A stretch of DNA of 64,000 nucleotides from Epiperipatus broadwayi (GCA_028023455.1 JAQFVV010012416.1:2411767-2475766); one strand, 5' to 3'. Shown: positions 1-15,574, counted from the first letter of the stretch. The notes: generated from the sequence alone by a model not told the origin. A program made the numbers and translations.

Positions 1-244
1 AACAAATAATATAAAAGTTAAATCATTATGAATATATTTATAATAAAACTAAAATATATTTTACAGCAGCATCAATATTTTTACAATCAAAAGAATATGT
101 TTCAATTTAAAATTGATTAGTGTTGAACATAATGATAAGAAATAAAAAGGCATGGTTTATTAAGAATGTAATGGCAGTAATGCACAGAAAATATAATAGT
201 ATTCAATCAAATATATTTTGGAATATGACACTTAAATGCATGTT

Positions 245-840
245 TACATATTATCCTGTCTCATTTTTTTTAATTATACAGTTTCAGGGCATACCATAAA
301 TATTTAAAACAAAATATGTGACAAGAAACATCTGTATTAAGTTAATTTATCAATATAAAAATAAAAAATATATAATAAACATAAAGTGTCATATCATGTC
401 CATTAATGCAAACTTCAACTTATTAATACAAAAATAAAAAATATACATAAGAAACTTAAACTGTCATGAGGACAAAATCCCATATCTTTGAAAATATCCC
501 ACTGAATGCTGCTCTACCAAAGGAAGATCCCCAAACTTTTATCATTTTGCCAAAATGGTAGTGATAAAAATAAAGACACTGAATGTAAACAAACTATGAC
601 AATGTTTGGAGCATGTTGACATTTAAATATTATAATATAAATAAATACAAAATTAAAATAAACCTTCTCAGTGGAATTTATAATTGATTTATTAATTTTT
701 TTAAGGTTAACAACCAACACATATTCGGTAAAATAAAATTAAAAAAAAACAAAAAAAAAAAAATAAGAAAATAATTTTATGCCCCTGAAACTGTATAATT
801 AAAAAAATGGCTACTAAGTTTGGGAGACAGGAAATTACAT
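245..840. repeat. Snapback inverted repeat (MITE-like)
   Basis: The left arm (255-292) and right arm (779-833) are reverse complements across the core TTATACAGTTTCAGGG, and both carry an outer CCTGTCTC motif. The right arm has about 14 extra bases between these parts. Inside is a direct repeat: 355-392 and 428-467 share AAAATAAAAAATATA followed by a GTCAT ending. No clear target-site duplication was found. A 68-codon minus-strand frame (514-720) lies inside and looks accidental. Confidence 0.6.
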
Positions 841-849
841 AAGTACCCT

Positions 850-3800
850 TAAATGTATAATTTTGTATTTCCAGTTTATTTTAAATATAACAATTGCTAT
901 TTGGTAAGAGTACTCTGCAATGGAAATACTTTAAATGCTATGCTTAATGCCTGTATGAAGCAGTATTGGTATTATCTTCAATATTAAAAAATAATCAAAC
1001 AAGCAAATGCCTAAGATATGATTGATTATATTTTAAATAATATATTCAACTTCTCCTAAGTCATTTGTATGGATAGAATTTCTTCACTATAATAACAAAC
1101 ATGTCATGTAAAACTATTACAAGGCTACCCAGAGAAGATTTTTACTGTGAAGCTCATAAAGGAAGCAGTTTGTTTCAAGTTCTCCAAAAGAAAATAACAA
1201 GTGTACATTTGACTGCATTACATCTGAGCACTTGTTTGAAGAGCAAATGACTAAGTTGAGATTATTCTCTTTCAGTTACATCATGAGATTAATTACATTC
1301 AAAATATATAATGCCCAGAAAGGTTAATGTTGAAAAAAGATGATGATTAAAAATAAAAAAAAAATGAATGCTACATTTAGAATAATAAATAAGTTTTCAA
1401 GCAGCATGATAAACCAAACAAATAACAGGTACTTTTTAAAAAATTGATGTGTAGGAGATCAGATGAAGTCAATATTAATGTGAAAGTGCTAAAAAATAAT
1501 CCAATAACATCACATGATTTCTATTTTATAAAAGAGTAGTCTATCTTCACCCTAAGTTTGGTGTTTGCTTTATCAGTAAAAACTTAAAATGCAAAGCTAG
1601 AAGAAATAAACTTACTCGACTAACATTCATTTTTTATTCTTTTATATTATTGAATGTGACAGACTGATATTTAAAAAATCCTAACGCTGTTGAATCCAAG
1701 CAGATAAATTTTTGTATATTTTAATAAAATCAGTTTTAATGTTAATTGTAGGCCTCTTTTATAAGCTCTTTGGCTAAATATCTATTGCTTTTCATTTTTA
1801 TTCTACTCTAAAGGCGCCCTCTATTCTAAAATAATTAAATTATAATGAAGTATAGTAGCTTTGACCAATAGTTATTGGAAATAATGGTGTTGGCACTGTA
1901 TAAAGTTATATTCTTTGTAGTATTGAATTAATGAACAACACACAGAATTGTCTATCACAAATACTTTGATTAGGCAGAAAAATAATTATAAAAGAATACA
2001 TATGGATGCATCAATGTTCAAAACAATAGCGTTTAGCAGATTACATTATAGTCAGAAGATGAGAAATTGATATTAGGTGAGCACTTACAACGCAGATTTA
2101 TGGACAGATCATAGATTAATAAATTCCAAGATTAAACTAATAGGTGCAGCTTAAAATAATAGGTGCATTAAAAATATACCTTATTCTATAAATATTACTT
2201 TTTATTTTGTAATTCAATAAGGAGTATAGTTTGTTGCAATGGAAAGATTAAAAATACTCCAAATTAACTACAGCTTAGGCATTGCTTTGGATATGTCATA
2301 TTCATAGAGAAAGGAAGCAGAGAATGAATATATAAAATATAATTGATATGAAAATTAATAGATTTCCAAATTCCACTTGTGTGATAAAGCAACACACGAA
2401 TCTTTTATTTATTGCATAGGTGTTGTTGGCAATGAACCACACCTTCTTGAGTTTTGTACTCAGCACAACCTACTTTGATGTTAAATAGATCAAAGTTGTG
2501 AACTAAATCAATTTCATGCTCTAGGAACAATGACTTTATATTGGGGTTTGTTTTTGTATGACTATATATATATATATAAAAATAAAATAAATAAGCTTGT
2601 TTAGAGCTATTAGCACGCTCTTTATATATATATTCTAACCTTGCTCGTGCATCCTCAATTCCAGATAATATATGATATAAAATAAAACGGGTTTTATCTC
2701 AGTTAATAATTAATAACTAAAATATTCAGCATTAAAATTAAAATGTTTCACTAGCTCAAATTTAAAATACGAATAAGGTTCAGTATATAAAAATAAATTA
2801 AATAAATATTTAATATTTTCATGAGACTTGAAGTGAAAATACAGGTGACAAGATAGATTACATTGAGCCAATATCCTACAGGATACTACCTCAATGGCAT
2901 AAGAATACTATCCCCCCTTATTACTATTTCAAATAACAAACTCATAGTATTCTTACGACTTTAATAACTTCTACTCACTAAGATTAAACTAATAATTAAA
3001 TCTTAATCTTCTATTTAATAATCATCTAACTCAAATAAAATAATCTCAGGTTCATAAAGTTTATTCTAAGTTAATTTAAAAATACGGTAGTAAAATATGA
3101 GAAGGGATTTTATGTCATAATCTACTACACTGAAACTAATAATAATAAATAACAGTAATAATATTCTTCATTGTTTAACTAATTATGTATAACTTTTCTT
3201 TTCGTTATATTATTATTACCATAATAAAATAATAAAATAATTTTATATAATCTTTTACCTTCATGTAATAATATAATAAATACGTGGTAGCATATTAATA
3301 ATCTGACAAACAAAATATGTGTGGCAACTGATAGCATATAATTTAATATAATATTGTGATAACTGATTTATGACCAATAAAACAATGTAAAATTATAATT
3401 ATTTAATTATAATGAATACCAATAAAATATTTAAAATTCTTAAAATAATTCTCTATTTATCTTTTGTGCAAAATTATATATTTGTTTCAATTATTATGCA
3501 TATATCGTGATTTCATGCAGCGATGTGGAGAAATAAATAACTAGGACACAAAATTTTGAAATAACAAAATTTAACAAAATTTATTACTAACAACAAATAA
3601 ATAAACAATTTATTTACACTATTTATAGTGGATATCCTTAACCTTTTTACTTTACAGTTTGATCTACCGGGTTATAAAAAAAATAATTTATATTTCAATT
3701 ATATCTTTATTTAGATTTAGAACAAAATTTTAAAAAAATGTTACTATTTGGTTTCTCATTATGGTTAACTTATTACAAATATATTTATCTACTTTATTAG

Positions 3801-6800
3801 CAACAGCATTTTATCCTTAATATTATTAAACTATCTTATTTTAAAAAATTCATACTTAGAAAACATTCTATAGAAAACAAAATTTTATAATGAGTATGGA
3901 CTTCTCAAAATATTAAAAAATTTCATCTTGCAAAGTCAAAGATGTTACACAAAATATTATTCAAAAATTCAGTACTAGATTTTAGTATTTATCACACAAT
4001 GTTTACTAATCATAATATATTCTTCTTTAAGCCTTACTTTAGTATGATATAAGTGTAATCATCAATATATTTCTGTTAATCAATAAACAAAAAATATACT
4101 ATGCATATTGTTTACATAATTTACTTTGTACTATTGTATTTTAAAAATATGCAATACTTATTTTCCTCTTAAAAAAAATAATACTAAAGCATTTAAAATT
4201 ATTATCACTTTAAAGAAAATATCTTTGTTTAGATACCTTATTTTAAAAAAGTTTATATTTCATTTCCGAAATAAAATTCAAAATATATTCTATGATTCTT
4301 TTCTTTCCTTAGGATACTTTGGATCTTCAATTTTAAGTTATAACATCCTATTCCTTCTAAGCAAATAAACCAATCTTATACAAAACGATAGCATAACCTA
4401 AGTTCTAAATTATTTATCATTTCTCTTAAACATATCTTACTAAATGATGCAGTTACATGAAATAAAGACAGCGAAAACAGATGCATAGGATTAAGGAAGA
4501 AAGCTAGAGTATTACTCTTAACATATCTCAAAAATCATGGCACAGTGCGAAGAGGTATGACATTTACCTGCCTAATATCCTCTAGTACAGGGACAATGTT
4601 AAAGCTATTTCTTCAGCTTTATTAGAACATCAAATATTTAAAGAAATATAAACACTGTCCAAATAAAATGTGTATCAGTCATAGGGCTTTGTTAACTATG
4701 CTGATATTCACATAAAGACTAAATATTATTTCCATTCCTTATAACATCCTATTTCTTAAAACATCATCTTGGTTTCCTGTTCACTAAGTACTTCCAAGCC
4801 ACTATCTCAACATTATTTCTCAAGATTTTTCTACATCTTACATCGATAAATAACTATCTGCATTTACAAAAACAATAAATAAAATTCATTAATAGTTAAA
4901 CAATCTAGCTGTTCCACAAGAAAAGTCTGCTTACTTCATTATTCTATATGTCTAATCATATACAATCTACTTAGACAATATTTGAATATCCCATAACATG
5001 AAAATTTTAAATGAATCACATAATTATTTCTTATGTTGGATTATATCACTAAAAAAAAAAAAAAAAAAAATCGTCGTATGCATATTTTCAAATCAATCCT
5101 ATCTCATAATGTTTTTTAAAATGTTGTATGAAATGGTACATATAAGTAAAAAACTTTTACACTTCATTCTTCCAATTTATGGATGATCTAAAGAAAACAA
5201 AAAAATATACATTATAAATTATCAATAGTTATTATTATTACCAATAACCTTTATCTAGTCATCTTGTTCAGTAGGCTTCCTTTATCCACTTGAGCATTGC
5301 AGATATAAAAAAAAATTCACACCCATACACTTTATATTAAAATATTTTTAGCTAAATTATTAGATTGTTATATTCTAAAATTTTAATATTAATAAATTAA
5401 TGTTTTTATGTTTTTCCTAATCTTATATAAAAATTTAGATTTAAACTAGGTTAACAAAATAAAAGGAATCAAAACTATAATTACATATTTTCTTGACGAT
5501 AGTTCCTGATAAGTCCAAAATGTTTATTATTTTCTCTAGAGTTTTAAAAAATGTTCTCCTCCAAGCGCTTAAAGTTTAAAATAAAAATAATTATTAATCA
5601 ATTTAGTAAAATTTATAGAAAATAATCCTTGGTTTTAGTATTTAGGATGATAATTATTAAATCATAATATTAATTAATCCCATGAAGCTTCTTAATCTTC
5701 TCTACCAACATTCTCTGCATATCCGATGCATCAATCCATCTAATTTAACTTTGAAAAAATATTCGATAAACTTTTAAGTATTATTTGTATTTCCATGGAT
5801 CCATCTTTTATTCAACTATGTGTTCACTTTTTTATATATGTTTCCTTCTTGATACATTTAAACTTTCATTTGGTATTTTTTTATAAATCTCTTTTAAAAT
5901 AAAAAAAACTTCAAGTACTTTTAAACAAATCTTTTCTAAATACATTTTTAAATAATTCGAAGAACGGATATTTTAATATCAAAAACGCTTCTGTAACATA
6001 TTTTCCTGGGTTCTTTCTTTAATTCTTGAAAATATTTTTTTTTAAAAATGTTACCTTCAGAAAGTATATAACATTTTACTCCTTTGAATATAATATTCTA
6101 TAAAATAATTCATGAAATATAATTGTCTTATTACTATTTAAAAATAAATCTTGGATAAACTTATAAATAATACGTTTCAATACATTTTTTAGACTCTGTA
6201 TAATGTCCGAGCTGTGGTTTTTTTTTATGTACCAAAACAGTTCTTCTGAAGTATTAATAAAGCTGTATCAATAAATATTCCAAACATTTTTACAGATTAC
6301 AATTTATATCCATTTTATTTCGTAGTATATCCATTTTTTTATTGCGAAGTTTAGGTTAAACTTTTAGATAAAATCCGACTGGTAAGTACTTTAAAAATTA
6401 GAAAATCATTTCCACGAAGTTTCTAAATTATTATATTTTAACACCCTCTTTTCAAAAATACTTTAAAAATATCAATAGTTTTCAAATAAACAAAGAAAGA
6501 CTAAAAAAAATTGACTAAAATAAAAAATTTAAAAATACTATCTTTTTGATAGTATAATTTACCTTTCTCTGTTTCCTACATATAAATCTCCCCCGATAAC
6601 TTAGTTACAATGATATTTATAGTCTGTAAGAATACCTATTCCTATTGGTTAATTCTTACTTTAGCTTGAGAAAAATTTACATATTTTTAGTTTATAGTAG
6701 AATTGAATTTCAAAATTAGAAATTGTGACGTAAGAACTTAAAATATTATTTAAAATATTACTTTTAAATAAATTATTATTTTATTAAAACTATTTAAACA

Positions 6801-7490
6801 TTTAAAAAACTTTAAAAAACTTTTAATAACTATTCCATTTCTTAATATTCAATTATCTATTTTTATTTAAATAAAATATTTAATTTTTATAACTGTATTC
6901 GCTTTATTACATTATTTAAACATGTTATACGATAGTAACTAATATTTATATTATTTAGCTGGCCATTCCACCAATTCTATAATATAACTTTAAAAATTTA
7001 AACTTTATATAATTCAAACAACAGGTGGAAAGTATAAGTATACAAGCACAGATAAAACTGACAGACATTTTAATCTATTTCTCTGCCCAGATTTATAAAA
7101 GATACACTTATTATATTATAAAAATAATTATAAAAAATTTGGAAGAATAATTTTAAAAATATAGAACTAGATATAATTTTCACCACACAAAGTTTATTTT
7201 TAAAATATACTATATTAATTTTGACTATTTAAATATGATTATAAATTTTAATATAGCATTTATAAATTACAGTTTTAAACTATAAAACAATATTAAATAA
7301 CTTTTAATATATTTAGCTGGTATAGTAGCCTTACAACCGCAACAATATTTAACTTTAAAACTTTTTAAAGATTTATATACACGATTCTCTTTAGCTTCAA
7401 ATTGACTTTAAAGATATAATTGACTTAATATAATTAATGTATTAAAGAACATATTCTAAAATTTAAAATTTTATTAATGACTGTTATAAA
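850..7490. other. AT-rich non-coding stretch
   Basis: No recognisable gene, RNA or complete mobile element was seen. The open frames at 4126-4368 and 4998-5186 are low-complexity Lys/Ile/Phe/Leu translations of AT-rich DNA and match no family I know. Small local structure includes a short hairpin around TAAGAATACTA (about 2898-2958) and a poly-A run near 5050. The stretch could be intergenic or intronic. Confidence 0.5.
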
Positions 7491-7494
7491 CTAT

Positions 7495-7990
7495 TACTGA
7501 CCTTGGCAAAGCCAATAATAGTATGTGTGTGTGTGGGCGTGCCAACCTAGTAGCCTATAGCATTGGATTTACTGTAAAAATTGCTTCCAAGAGGGTTCAT
7601 TGCAACGATTTTGTAGAGAGTGGGGACCCGTCCAGAGGCATTTGGCTTTAGTATTTATTTAGATTAGGAGGGTTCGAAACTAACTTCAGACTTGGAGCTA
7701 CTTTAACCTTTGCAAAATCGGTATACTTTATGATTTGTTATTATGGTGGTGTGGGCCTGGTATTTGGCTACAAAACACTACACGGCTAGCTCGTATGTGT
7801 ATTTTAACTTTCCATTGTAGCAAACTACACCCTACTATCCCCTATGGGCTATGGTATTCAGCTGCTAAAGCAGAACTAAGGATTACAAATAAAGTAAACT
7901 ATCTTGGTTTCTAAAAGGAAAAATGTAGTTTCTGACATATGGATTATCTTAGGATTTGAAGAAAGGAACAGATTTCGCTTGGCGAAAACT
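7495..7990. other. GC-richer block upstream of LINE relic
   Basis: Base composition rises sharply compared with the preceding 7 kb. Examples are a GTGTGTGTGTGGGCGTGCC run near 7522 and GGGGACCCGTCC near 7622. It lies just upstream of, and in line with, the LINE reverse-transcriptase relic that starts near 8.2 kb, so it may be that element's 5' or endonuclease part. No protein motif could be read, so this is inference from position and composition. Confidence 0.25.
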
Positions 7991-8199
7991 ATATAAAGAT
8001 CCAAAACAGAAGTTCACTGACGAAAGAAAACTTAAAAAGGTAAGCATAAAATGCCAAGAAGATGCAGAAACATTGATCATAGCATTTTAATTGTTTTGAT
8101 GTATTGAAAGAACAGAATTGAAAGCAACATATGGACTGAGAAAGGTACACAACCCTTTAAAAGCGCAAGGCACTTTCCAAAGATATTTTGAACAGGAGA

Positions 8200-9560
8200 A
8201 ATTAAGTTTTGACATCACTGAAAAGATATAAAAATTGGCACAGTGACTTTAAGATAATCCATTTTATTTGCTCATTTAGATTTGGACAAAGAATTTATCT
8301 TACGAAATCGTGGGCCTTTAAACTTAAAAAGAAAGACCAAACCTGATAGCAGGAAAGTAAAAGGGAATGTAGCTTTAAAAAATTGGAAATTTTTAGGAAA
8401 CAAGAACCGGCAATTGGTTTTAAGGGCTTTAGGTTCAGTTTTAAAAACAAAGGGAAAAGATGCGAATGGGAAACATAACACACACAAAGAACTTAAAGAA
8501 CTTGTTGGATATGTCCCTTCCAGTTACAGATGAATGATTACCAGAGACTCAACGTGGCTTTAGAGAATCAAGAAACACTAAAAATATGGTTGTTTGTTGT
8601 CAGGAAAATGAAAGAAAAGGGTAAAAAACATAGAAATATTGCATATATTATTTTTACTGATATGGTTAAGGGACTTGATTCAATTAATAGAACACATTTA
8701 TAGCATTGTGAGAAATTAGTTGATTGTCCACCAAAATTTATTTATATTATATAGCTTCTAAAGAATGGAATGATAGAATTTTTTTTTATTACAGATGAAA
8801 TCTGAAGTATTTGAAATAAAAATTGGTGCTAAACAAAGATGTGTATTTGCTCCAACTTTGTTTTCAATTTTATAACTGTGGTCTTTGGAATTATTTATAG
8901 GCAACTTAATCATGCAGACATCAAGATATCGTTTGATGGAGGAAATTTTTAATTTGAATCAATTAAATCCAAATTAAGAACTTGCTAGATTCTAATTTTA
9001 TAATGCTCATGATTTCACTACTGTAAATAATTTGTCTCTATACAGAGTCATTACTTTAGCTAATTTATTGTATGGATGTGAAACTTGGACTTTATCAGCA
9101 GAATAAAAAGGTATTAAAAGAATTTCATTTAGGGATGTTTCATAAATTCTAAAAATGTGATAGCAATATCATAAAATCAATGACTACTTCAGTTTGCAGG
9201 ATGTGATATTATTGTGTCCACTATTGTAAAATCATATCTTCATTGGGTTGAATATATAAAATGAATGAACAATGAAATGGTGAACTTGAGCACAGTTCTT
9301 ATGGCAGAGATAGACTCTGTCTATGTTATAAGGATTTTCTCAAAGAGTACAATATTGTTTCCATTGGGAAGATACAACAGAGAACAGAATAGTATATTGG
9401 AGAGCTACAATTAAATATGGTTATAAGTATTTCAGAGAAAAAGAGCTTCTTAGAAAAAAATTAAAATGCATAACTGTAAAATATCAACAAAACAGAAAAA
9501 TGGACTAGTATGTTCTATGTGTGATGTGTTTGTAGTTCACAGATGGATTAGAACCGTCAT
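8200..9560 (+). mobile_element. Decayed non-LTR retrotransposon (LINE) reverse transcriptase
   Basis: Conceptual translation with frameshifts and stops gives reverse-transcriptase landmarks in the right order. LPETQRGFR (about 8534-8562) corresponds to the LPEx(Q)CGFR entry of the RT domain. FTDMVKGLDSINR (about 8652-8690) corresponds to the catalytic FIDxxKAFDSINR block. CPPKFIYII follows, then KQRCVFAPTLFSI (about 8834-8872), equivalent to KQGCVLAPTLFSI. NLLYGCETWTL (about 9062-9094) is the conserved LLYGCETWT block after the palm. The YADD box region (about 9000) reads roughly NAHD, and sequence is missing around it, so the element is dead. The family is an RTE/jockey-like endonuclease-RT element common in invertebrates. 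The 83-codon frame at 8282-8533 may be part of its linker. Confidence 0.75.
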
Positions 9561-10084
9561 CATATAGCTCATTTTTAAAGAGTTTTTTCTCTCTCACGCA
9601 CTCTATTTTTGAACTGGAATGGCTATACTTGTTTACGAGTTGTTATTCATAGTCACTGAATGCTCATTTAAAAAATATAATTATAATGATTACTACATAA
9701 TCAAAATGAATATCCCAATGAAGCATGTTTCTTATGAAAATGTCTATATTTTTTTAAGATTGAGGAAAGCAGATCTTATTGCTGCATAAACAAAAGTTAT
9801 CATTTTATAATATATTCCAATTTTTATCTTAAAAAATAAAGTAAAAATAAATATATTAATAAATATCTATTTATCATCATGAGATTTTTTTTTGTTTCTT
9901 CTTTTTCTATAAATGGTTTGAAATATCAATAAATGTTAATATTTCAGTTATTAATAAATTTAAATCAAAGTCTTTATAATCTAAATGAGAAAGAGAGGGA
10001 GAGAGAGAAAATATATGCATAAATAACTATAAAAACTTCTATATAAAAAGTGTAAATTTTTTTAGCATAAGTTAATTTACAATT

Positions 10085-10440
10085 TTAGGTTTAATTAGAA
10101 GATATTTGAACCCAGACTATTAAGCTACCTTCAGCTATCAACTTCATCTCATAGAGCTAATACAAATGATCATATCCATACGAAAAAGATAAATGATCTC
10201 AATAGGTGTATTTCATGCTGAACCATGACTCATCAGTTGGTCCAGATCATCATCACCCACACATGTATATAATCAGTGCTCAGTTTATATTGACAGTAAA
10301 TCAAGTTCTAATGAAGAGGCTTCAATCTTTCCCACTCTCCAATTCTTCAGTCATCCATATCATTAAAAATATGCTGATGATGTATTCAAAGCCATTGTTT
10401 CCCAATTTTATTGTCATACCCATATTGGCTGTCATTCTTT
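10085..10440 (-). repeat. Family D hammerhead element, copy D1
   Basis: This belongs to the dispersed family with relatives at 11735, 19825, 29560, 45875 and 48100. The plus strand shows a block near 10100 (TTTGAACCCAGACT) shared with the element at 52147, then at 10211-10236 the reverse complement of a hammerhead core: TTTC ... TCATCAG. Here the CUGAUGA and GAAA boxes are intact, but stem II pairs poorly (two mismatched positions), so the ribozyme is probably inactive. The 80-codon plus frame at 10206-10448 is an artefact. Confidence 0.6.
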
Positions 10441-10449
10441 CCCCATAAT

Positions 10450-11730
10450 TACATCTAGCTTAAGTATATAAACTATGCTTGTATTTAAAATCTTATGTTT
10501 AACATTAAATTATAGAATATTAAGTTGTAGAACATCCACAATTAATGTCATTTGTTAGTGGCAAAATTATGAATATTTTTATACCTCATTATCATTATTA
10601 GAAGCCATTTTTAAATCAGTCTAATAATTGTAACTTGGAAAAATAATGATAGAGAATAAAAAGTTCAAATTTTGCAATGATTATTTCAACCAATCTGAGT
10701 ATCACAAAAATTTTCAGTGCTGATTTTCTTAATCCATTTCCTGTCCACTTTGGAATGTTGTCTTTTAACTTCTTCCAAAGCTAAATTCAATTTTTGGAAA
10801 CTATCAACATCTTGCTTAATTGTAGATCGCTTTTAAATTCATTCCTTGGCAATGCCTGTCTAAGAATGACAATCAATTCTCTAGTCTTTAGACTGATTTT
10901 GGTATTACTTTAAAATATAAATGGCACTGTCTACATCTGCACAAGCCATGCTTAAGTTTATCATAAAATATATGTTTAGTAATTCTGTTCTTTTACTTTG
11001 ATGCCCAGATCCACATTCATCTTTATATCACATTCAATAAGAAGAATGATATACCAGCAGATCTTTCAAAACTTATCATCATGTTCTTACACCAACAAGG
11101 ATTCATGTCATATTTTTATCCAGTATACTGACAACATATTATTCTGTGTGGCTTAGAATAGGGGTAGAGTGGTAGATGCAAGTGCCTAAAATCCAAGAAT
11201 CAAGTTCATTCTATCATTTTCAATGTCCAAATAGCAGAGCAGTGGAGAGGCAGATTAAAAATTCCAGGATTAAAGATCAATTCTGACCCTCTTACTGCCT
11301 GAATGCCACAAGACCATATGAGTGAATAAATTATTCATTTGGAGAGGAGAACAACCTTATGTAGAACTTGTTTTGGTAAGCTCCTTTACTGTGTGTTTTT
11401 ATACATCAAGAGGCATAATGATAGAGTAGGCAAATGATTGAGAGAAGGGAGCACAATATTATCACATTATGTTGATGGAAATTAATTTTAATCATATTAA
11501 ATATATTTTATAAATGATTATGCAAGATTTACCCATTTATTATATTTTAAAAGTCAATCAGCTATTATCTATTTAGTAATGAAGGAAAGGAGGGACAATA
11601 AAAGATTTAATAATATTTCTGTAATGTAAGTTTCATGACACCACTTTCACTCAAGGTAAGGAATGTTTTCTATCCACTTTTAACACCTTGTGGAAGAATA
11701 TAATCATAACCATATGATCAAAAGCATGTG
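10450..11730. other. Unassigned stretch
   Basis: This is moderately AT-rich, with slightly higher complexity at 10680-11170. A minus-strand conceptual translation there gives short plausible stretches but nothing I can assign. It may be old transposon sequence. Confidence 0.3.
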
Positions 11731-11734
11731 AAAA

Positions 11735-11850
11735 AAATGTACGATCCCAAGATGCACATTTTATGCTGAAATAGTGCTTATCACTTGGCCCAGATCATTG
11801 TTCAGTATTTCATTAAGTGAACTGCATCAAAGTCGTGAGGGCAGCACCTT
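11735..11850 (-). repeat. Family D hammerhead element, decayed copy D2
   Basis: On the plus strand, AAGATGCA, then a degenerate TTTATGCTGAA, then TCACTTGGCCCAGATCAT follow the family-D order. The core boxes are mutated (the CUGAUGA equivalent reads GUGAUAA on the minus strand). The following GCATCAAAGTCGTGAG matches the GCATCAAAGTTGTGAG in the tail of copy D4 (46127-46142), which helps define family membership. Confidence 0.5.
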
Positions 11851-11876
11851 GGATACTTATTAATTGAACTGTGGAA

Positions 11877-12363
<487 letters not shown>

Positions 12364-15300
12364 TACTGAACAATGATAAAGATATGGGTAAGAGATTGAG
12401 GTCTGGGTTAACTGATGGGTGCTGGTTTAGCATGAAATGTGCATTTTGGGGGATCGGACATCTTTTTCACATCTTTGGTCATATGTTTATAATTATATTG
12501 CATCACAAGGTTTTAAAAGTGGATGGAAAATGTTACCTACCTTGCGTGAGAATGGAATAGTGAAAATTACACTACACAAATATTATTCATTATTGGATAA
12601 TCTCTGGTTTAATGAGTGTCTAATAAAAATTATTAACAATAAATATTTGGTGTGCCTAGATTGGTTAAGAAGACTCATATGGCTTTATATATTGTAACAG
12701 GATGGGATTCTGGGTGGTAAAATGGAGTGAACCTGAAGTGATGGCAAATCATCCTCAATCCCAATCAATTTAAAATGAAATATCAAATTAATTATTAATG
12801 TTCAATAATTCAAAATATATATTAAGAGATTTTATATATTAAAAGCATGACATCATAAGATCTCTGAGAGATCAGCCATTCCTCAAAGAACTATGATTAA
12901 CTAACAATCAACCAGCATTATAATAAGTCAAAATAAGGATGAGCAATACTTTGAGTAATAACCATTCATCATTATAAATGATCCATCAAAAGAAGTCAAC
13001 AGTCAATCTGGTGACTGGATTGCAAATGGTCTGTAGATCAGGCTAACTATTGAGCCATTGCCCACTTGGCACAAACTAAGTGATCATCCATCAGAATAGA
13101 TAATAACAAAAAATCAGAAAAACAATAATGCTGGGACATTAAAACATGCTGATCCATCATCAATGTTCTGGCCACTTACTGTCATTAATGGACTGGCCAA
13201 CTATACACTTCATTTCTAAGACTAAACTAAAGTAAAATGGTGTCAACCAAGCACTAAAAATACATTGCCATTCATATATTCAGTCATTATGCTCAAATCT
13301 AGCGCAGAAGAACCCAAGCTCTATTACTTATGGGACCAAGAAATAATGGAAACAGATATTCTAAAAATATTTAGAACCACTAGAATAATTTTCACAACTG
13401 AACATAAGTTTATTATCAATAAAAATTAAAAAAATGATATTAAGATGTAGAATAAGGCTGTACATATAAATTACACCTAATACAAAATTATCATATTTAT
13501 GATTTACAATATTACTAGACACAATTCAAATTATTACATTATGATTTACATGATTAATATATTAGGTTTACTTAAAACCCATTCAGTACACAGGCATGTG
13601 GTTTGATATAAAATGATCCTGTTTGAATTTATCAAAATAATAAAATTATTAAAATATTTCATAATAAATTCCATTTGAAAACTACATAAAATTTACACAT
13701 ACATGTGTATCAATAAAGAAAAAGCAGCTATCAAATTCTATCATAAGGTTTCTTTTCTTTTGTTTTTAAAAAAAATAAAAGTAGTTTTCAACCTGTAACT
13801 GTTTTGATTTATTAATTATCAAAGTCTTTAACTTAGATTATAGATGTTTTAAAATGTCTTTTAAATTATTTAAAAACAACTCACTTTTGTATATATGTTT
13901 ATTTGTGTTCTGCATATAAACACAGCAGCATATGCACAACCACCTCTTTAGAAAGCTGGGTGCCCTGAGTAAGCTAGAAAATTTCTCTTGGTAAGATTGG
14001 TTTTGGTGATTGTCAACATCAGGAAAAATATAATCCAGGTAAAATGTCAGCATCAGTAAAGGCATTTAAGTAATTTGTTGGCATGCCATGAGTTTCTTTC
14101 TCTCTAGAGCTTAATGAGCTTCAGGCTGTCAAACTGTTTACTAGAACAATTTTAAGGCTACAACTTTCAACATGAAGTGGATCATTTTTCTCCATGTGAA
14201 ATTCAAACTCCACCATTGGACTGTAGACTGCATCTGGATCTTCTGCTTTGGCTTCAGCTACATCTCACAGGAGCTCTGTATAAATCTACCAGCCATCTCT
14301 CTGGCCAAAACCAACTTTGCAGCTGGTTTTATTAGTCAACTCTTTTTCAAAAATTTAAACCAGACTTTTCTGGCCACCTCTTACAAAACTACAAGCCAAA
14401 CTGAACTAATATTTTTTTATCAGTCTTTTTATAATCTTGGTTAGATCAGATGATAAAAACATAGTGACTATTTTTAATCTCTCTAATCCTTTTGAAAACA
14501 AGTTTGAAGTTTTATCAAGGTGTGATATACATGTTTTTACTTAATAGAGATTTACCAATTAATTTAAAAATTTCAAAAATAGACATTTTTATAATTATCA
14601 GAAAACATGCTTTATTTTTAAATTTCAAAATCAGAATAATAATTATTTATTTAGATCTTTTTTTAAAATGTTTTAATTTATAATAAAATTCTGTTTTAAA
14701 TTCAGAATTGTTTAACGCTTCACAGTTATTATTATTCCAAGTAAAATGTAGAAAATATCTACAAAAATTTATATCTGTGTTTATTTCTACCTTTCCTTTC
14801 AACTTTATATATATTTGTGCACACATACTATATTATTGTGCCATATAATAGACCTGTTATAATACATATGTAATTATAAATATTGATACTTCTAGAAAGT
14901 TCATAAATAATTTAAAAATTATGATATGTCATAAATCATAACACTGCTTAAAAAGAGACAAGGGGAGAAAAAAAAGTTTACGACTTTCATTACGTACTGT
15001 CTATTTTTCATTCATAAGGGGTTCCCCTCTTTTCTTCCAAGAGTAAGCTTGTGGTTTAAAGATCTGTAGAGGTCCCTACTATCACATTTTATACACATGT
15101 GAATGAGGCTACAGCCTTAATGAATATTATTTACATAATGAATGTGCGTTTAAATAAATTTATAATTACAACTTTAAATTAATTATTATATCAAATGCTG
15201 TCAAATTAGAAAATAATTACTTTCTGTTTTACAGCATTATTATTTATGGAATAAATACAAACATTAAAAATTTCAAATTTTGTGCTAGAACTCTTAGTAT

Positions 15301-15480
15301 CTAAATGTTGCAATTAAAAAAGTGACAAATAATGAAAACCATCTTTCAGAATGAATTTATTACTTAGTCAATGCATTGCGTATTTGATTCGTCCTATCAT
15401 TGACTGGAGCAGTAAATATACTTGGGTGAGATACATTAATACACTAAATACATTAATTAAATACAGACCTTTTCATAAGT
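12364..15480. other. Unassigned AT-rich stretch
   Basis: No recognisable element was found. The 90-codon frame at 14172-14444 lies in a locally GC-richer patch (about 14070-14410) and is not low-complexity, but I recognise no domain and see no splice or promoter context. I leave it as an unassigned repeat-like patch. The region 12900-13230 is also slightly more complex, without an open frame. Confidence 0.35.
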
Positions 15481-15574
15481 GATTCGAACTCATGAAATCG
15501 AGACCTGAGCTGCGATGCATAGATCTTTAGCTCCAGAATCTCCATCTTTCCAAATAATGCAGGGATTAGCCCTG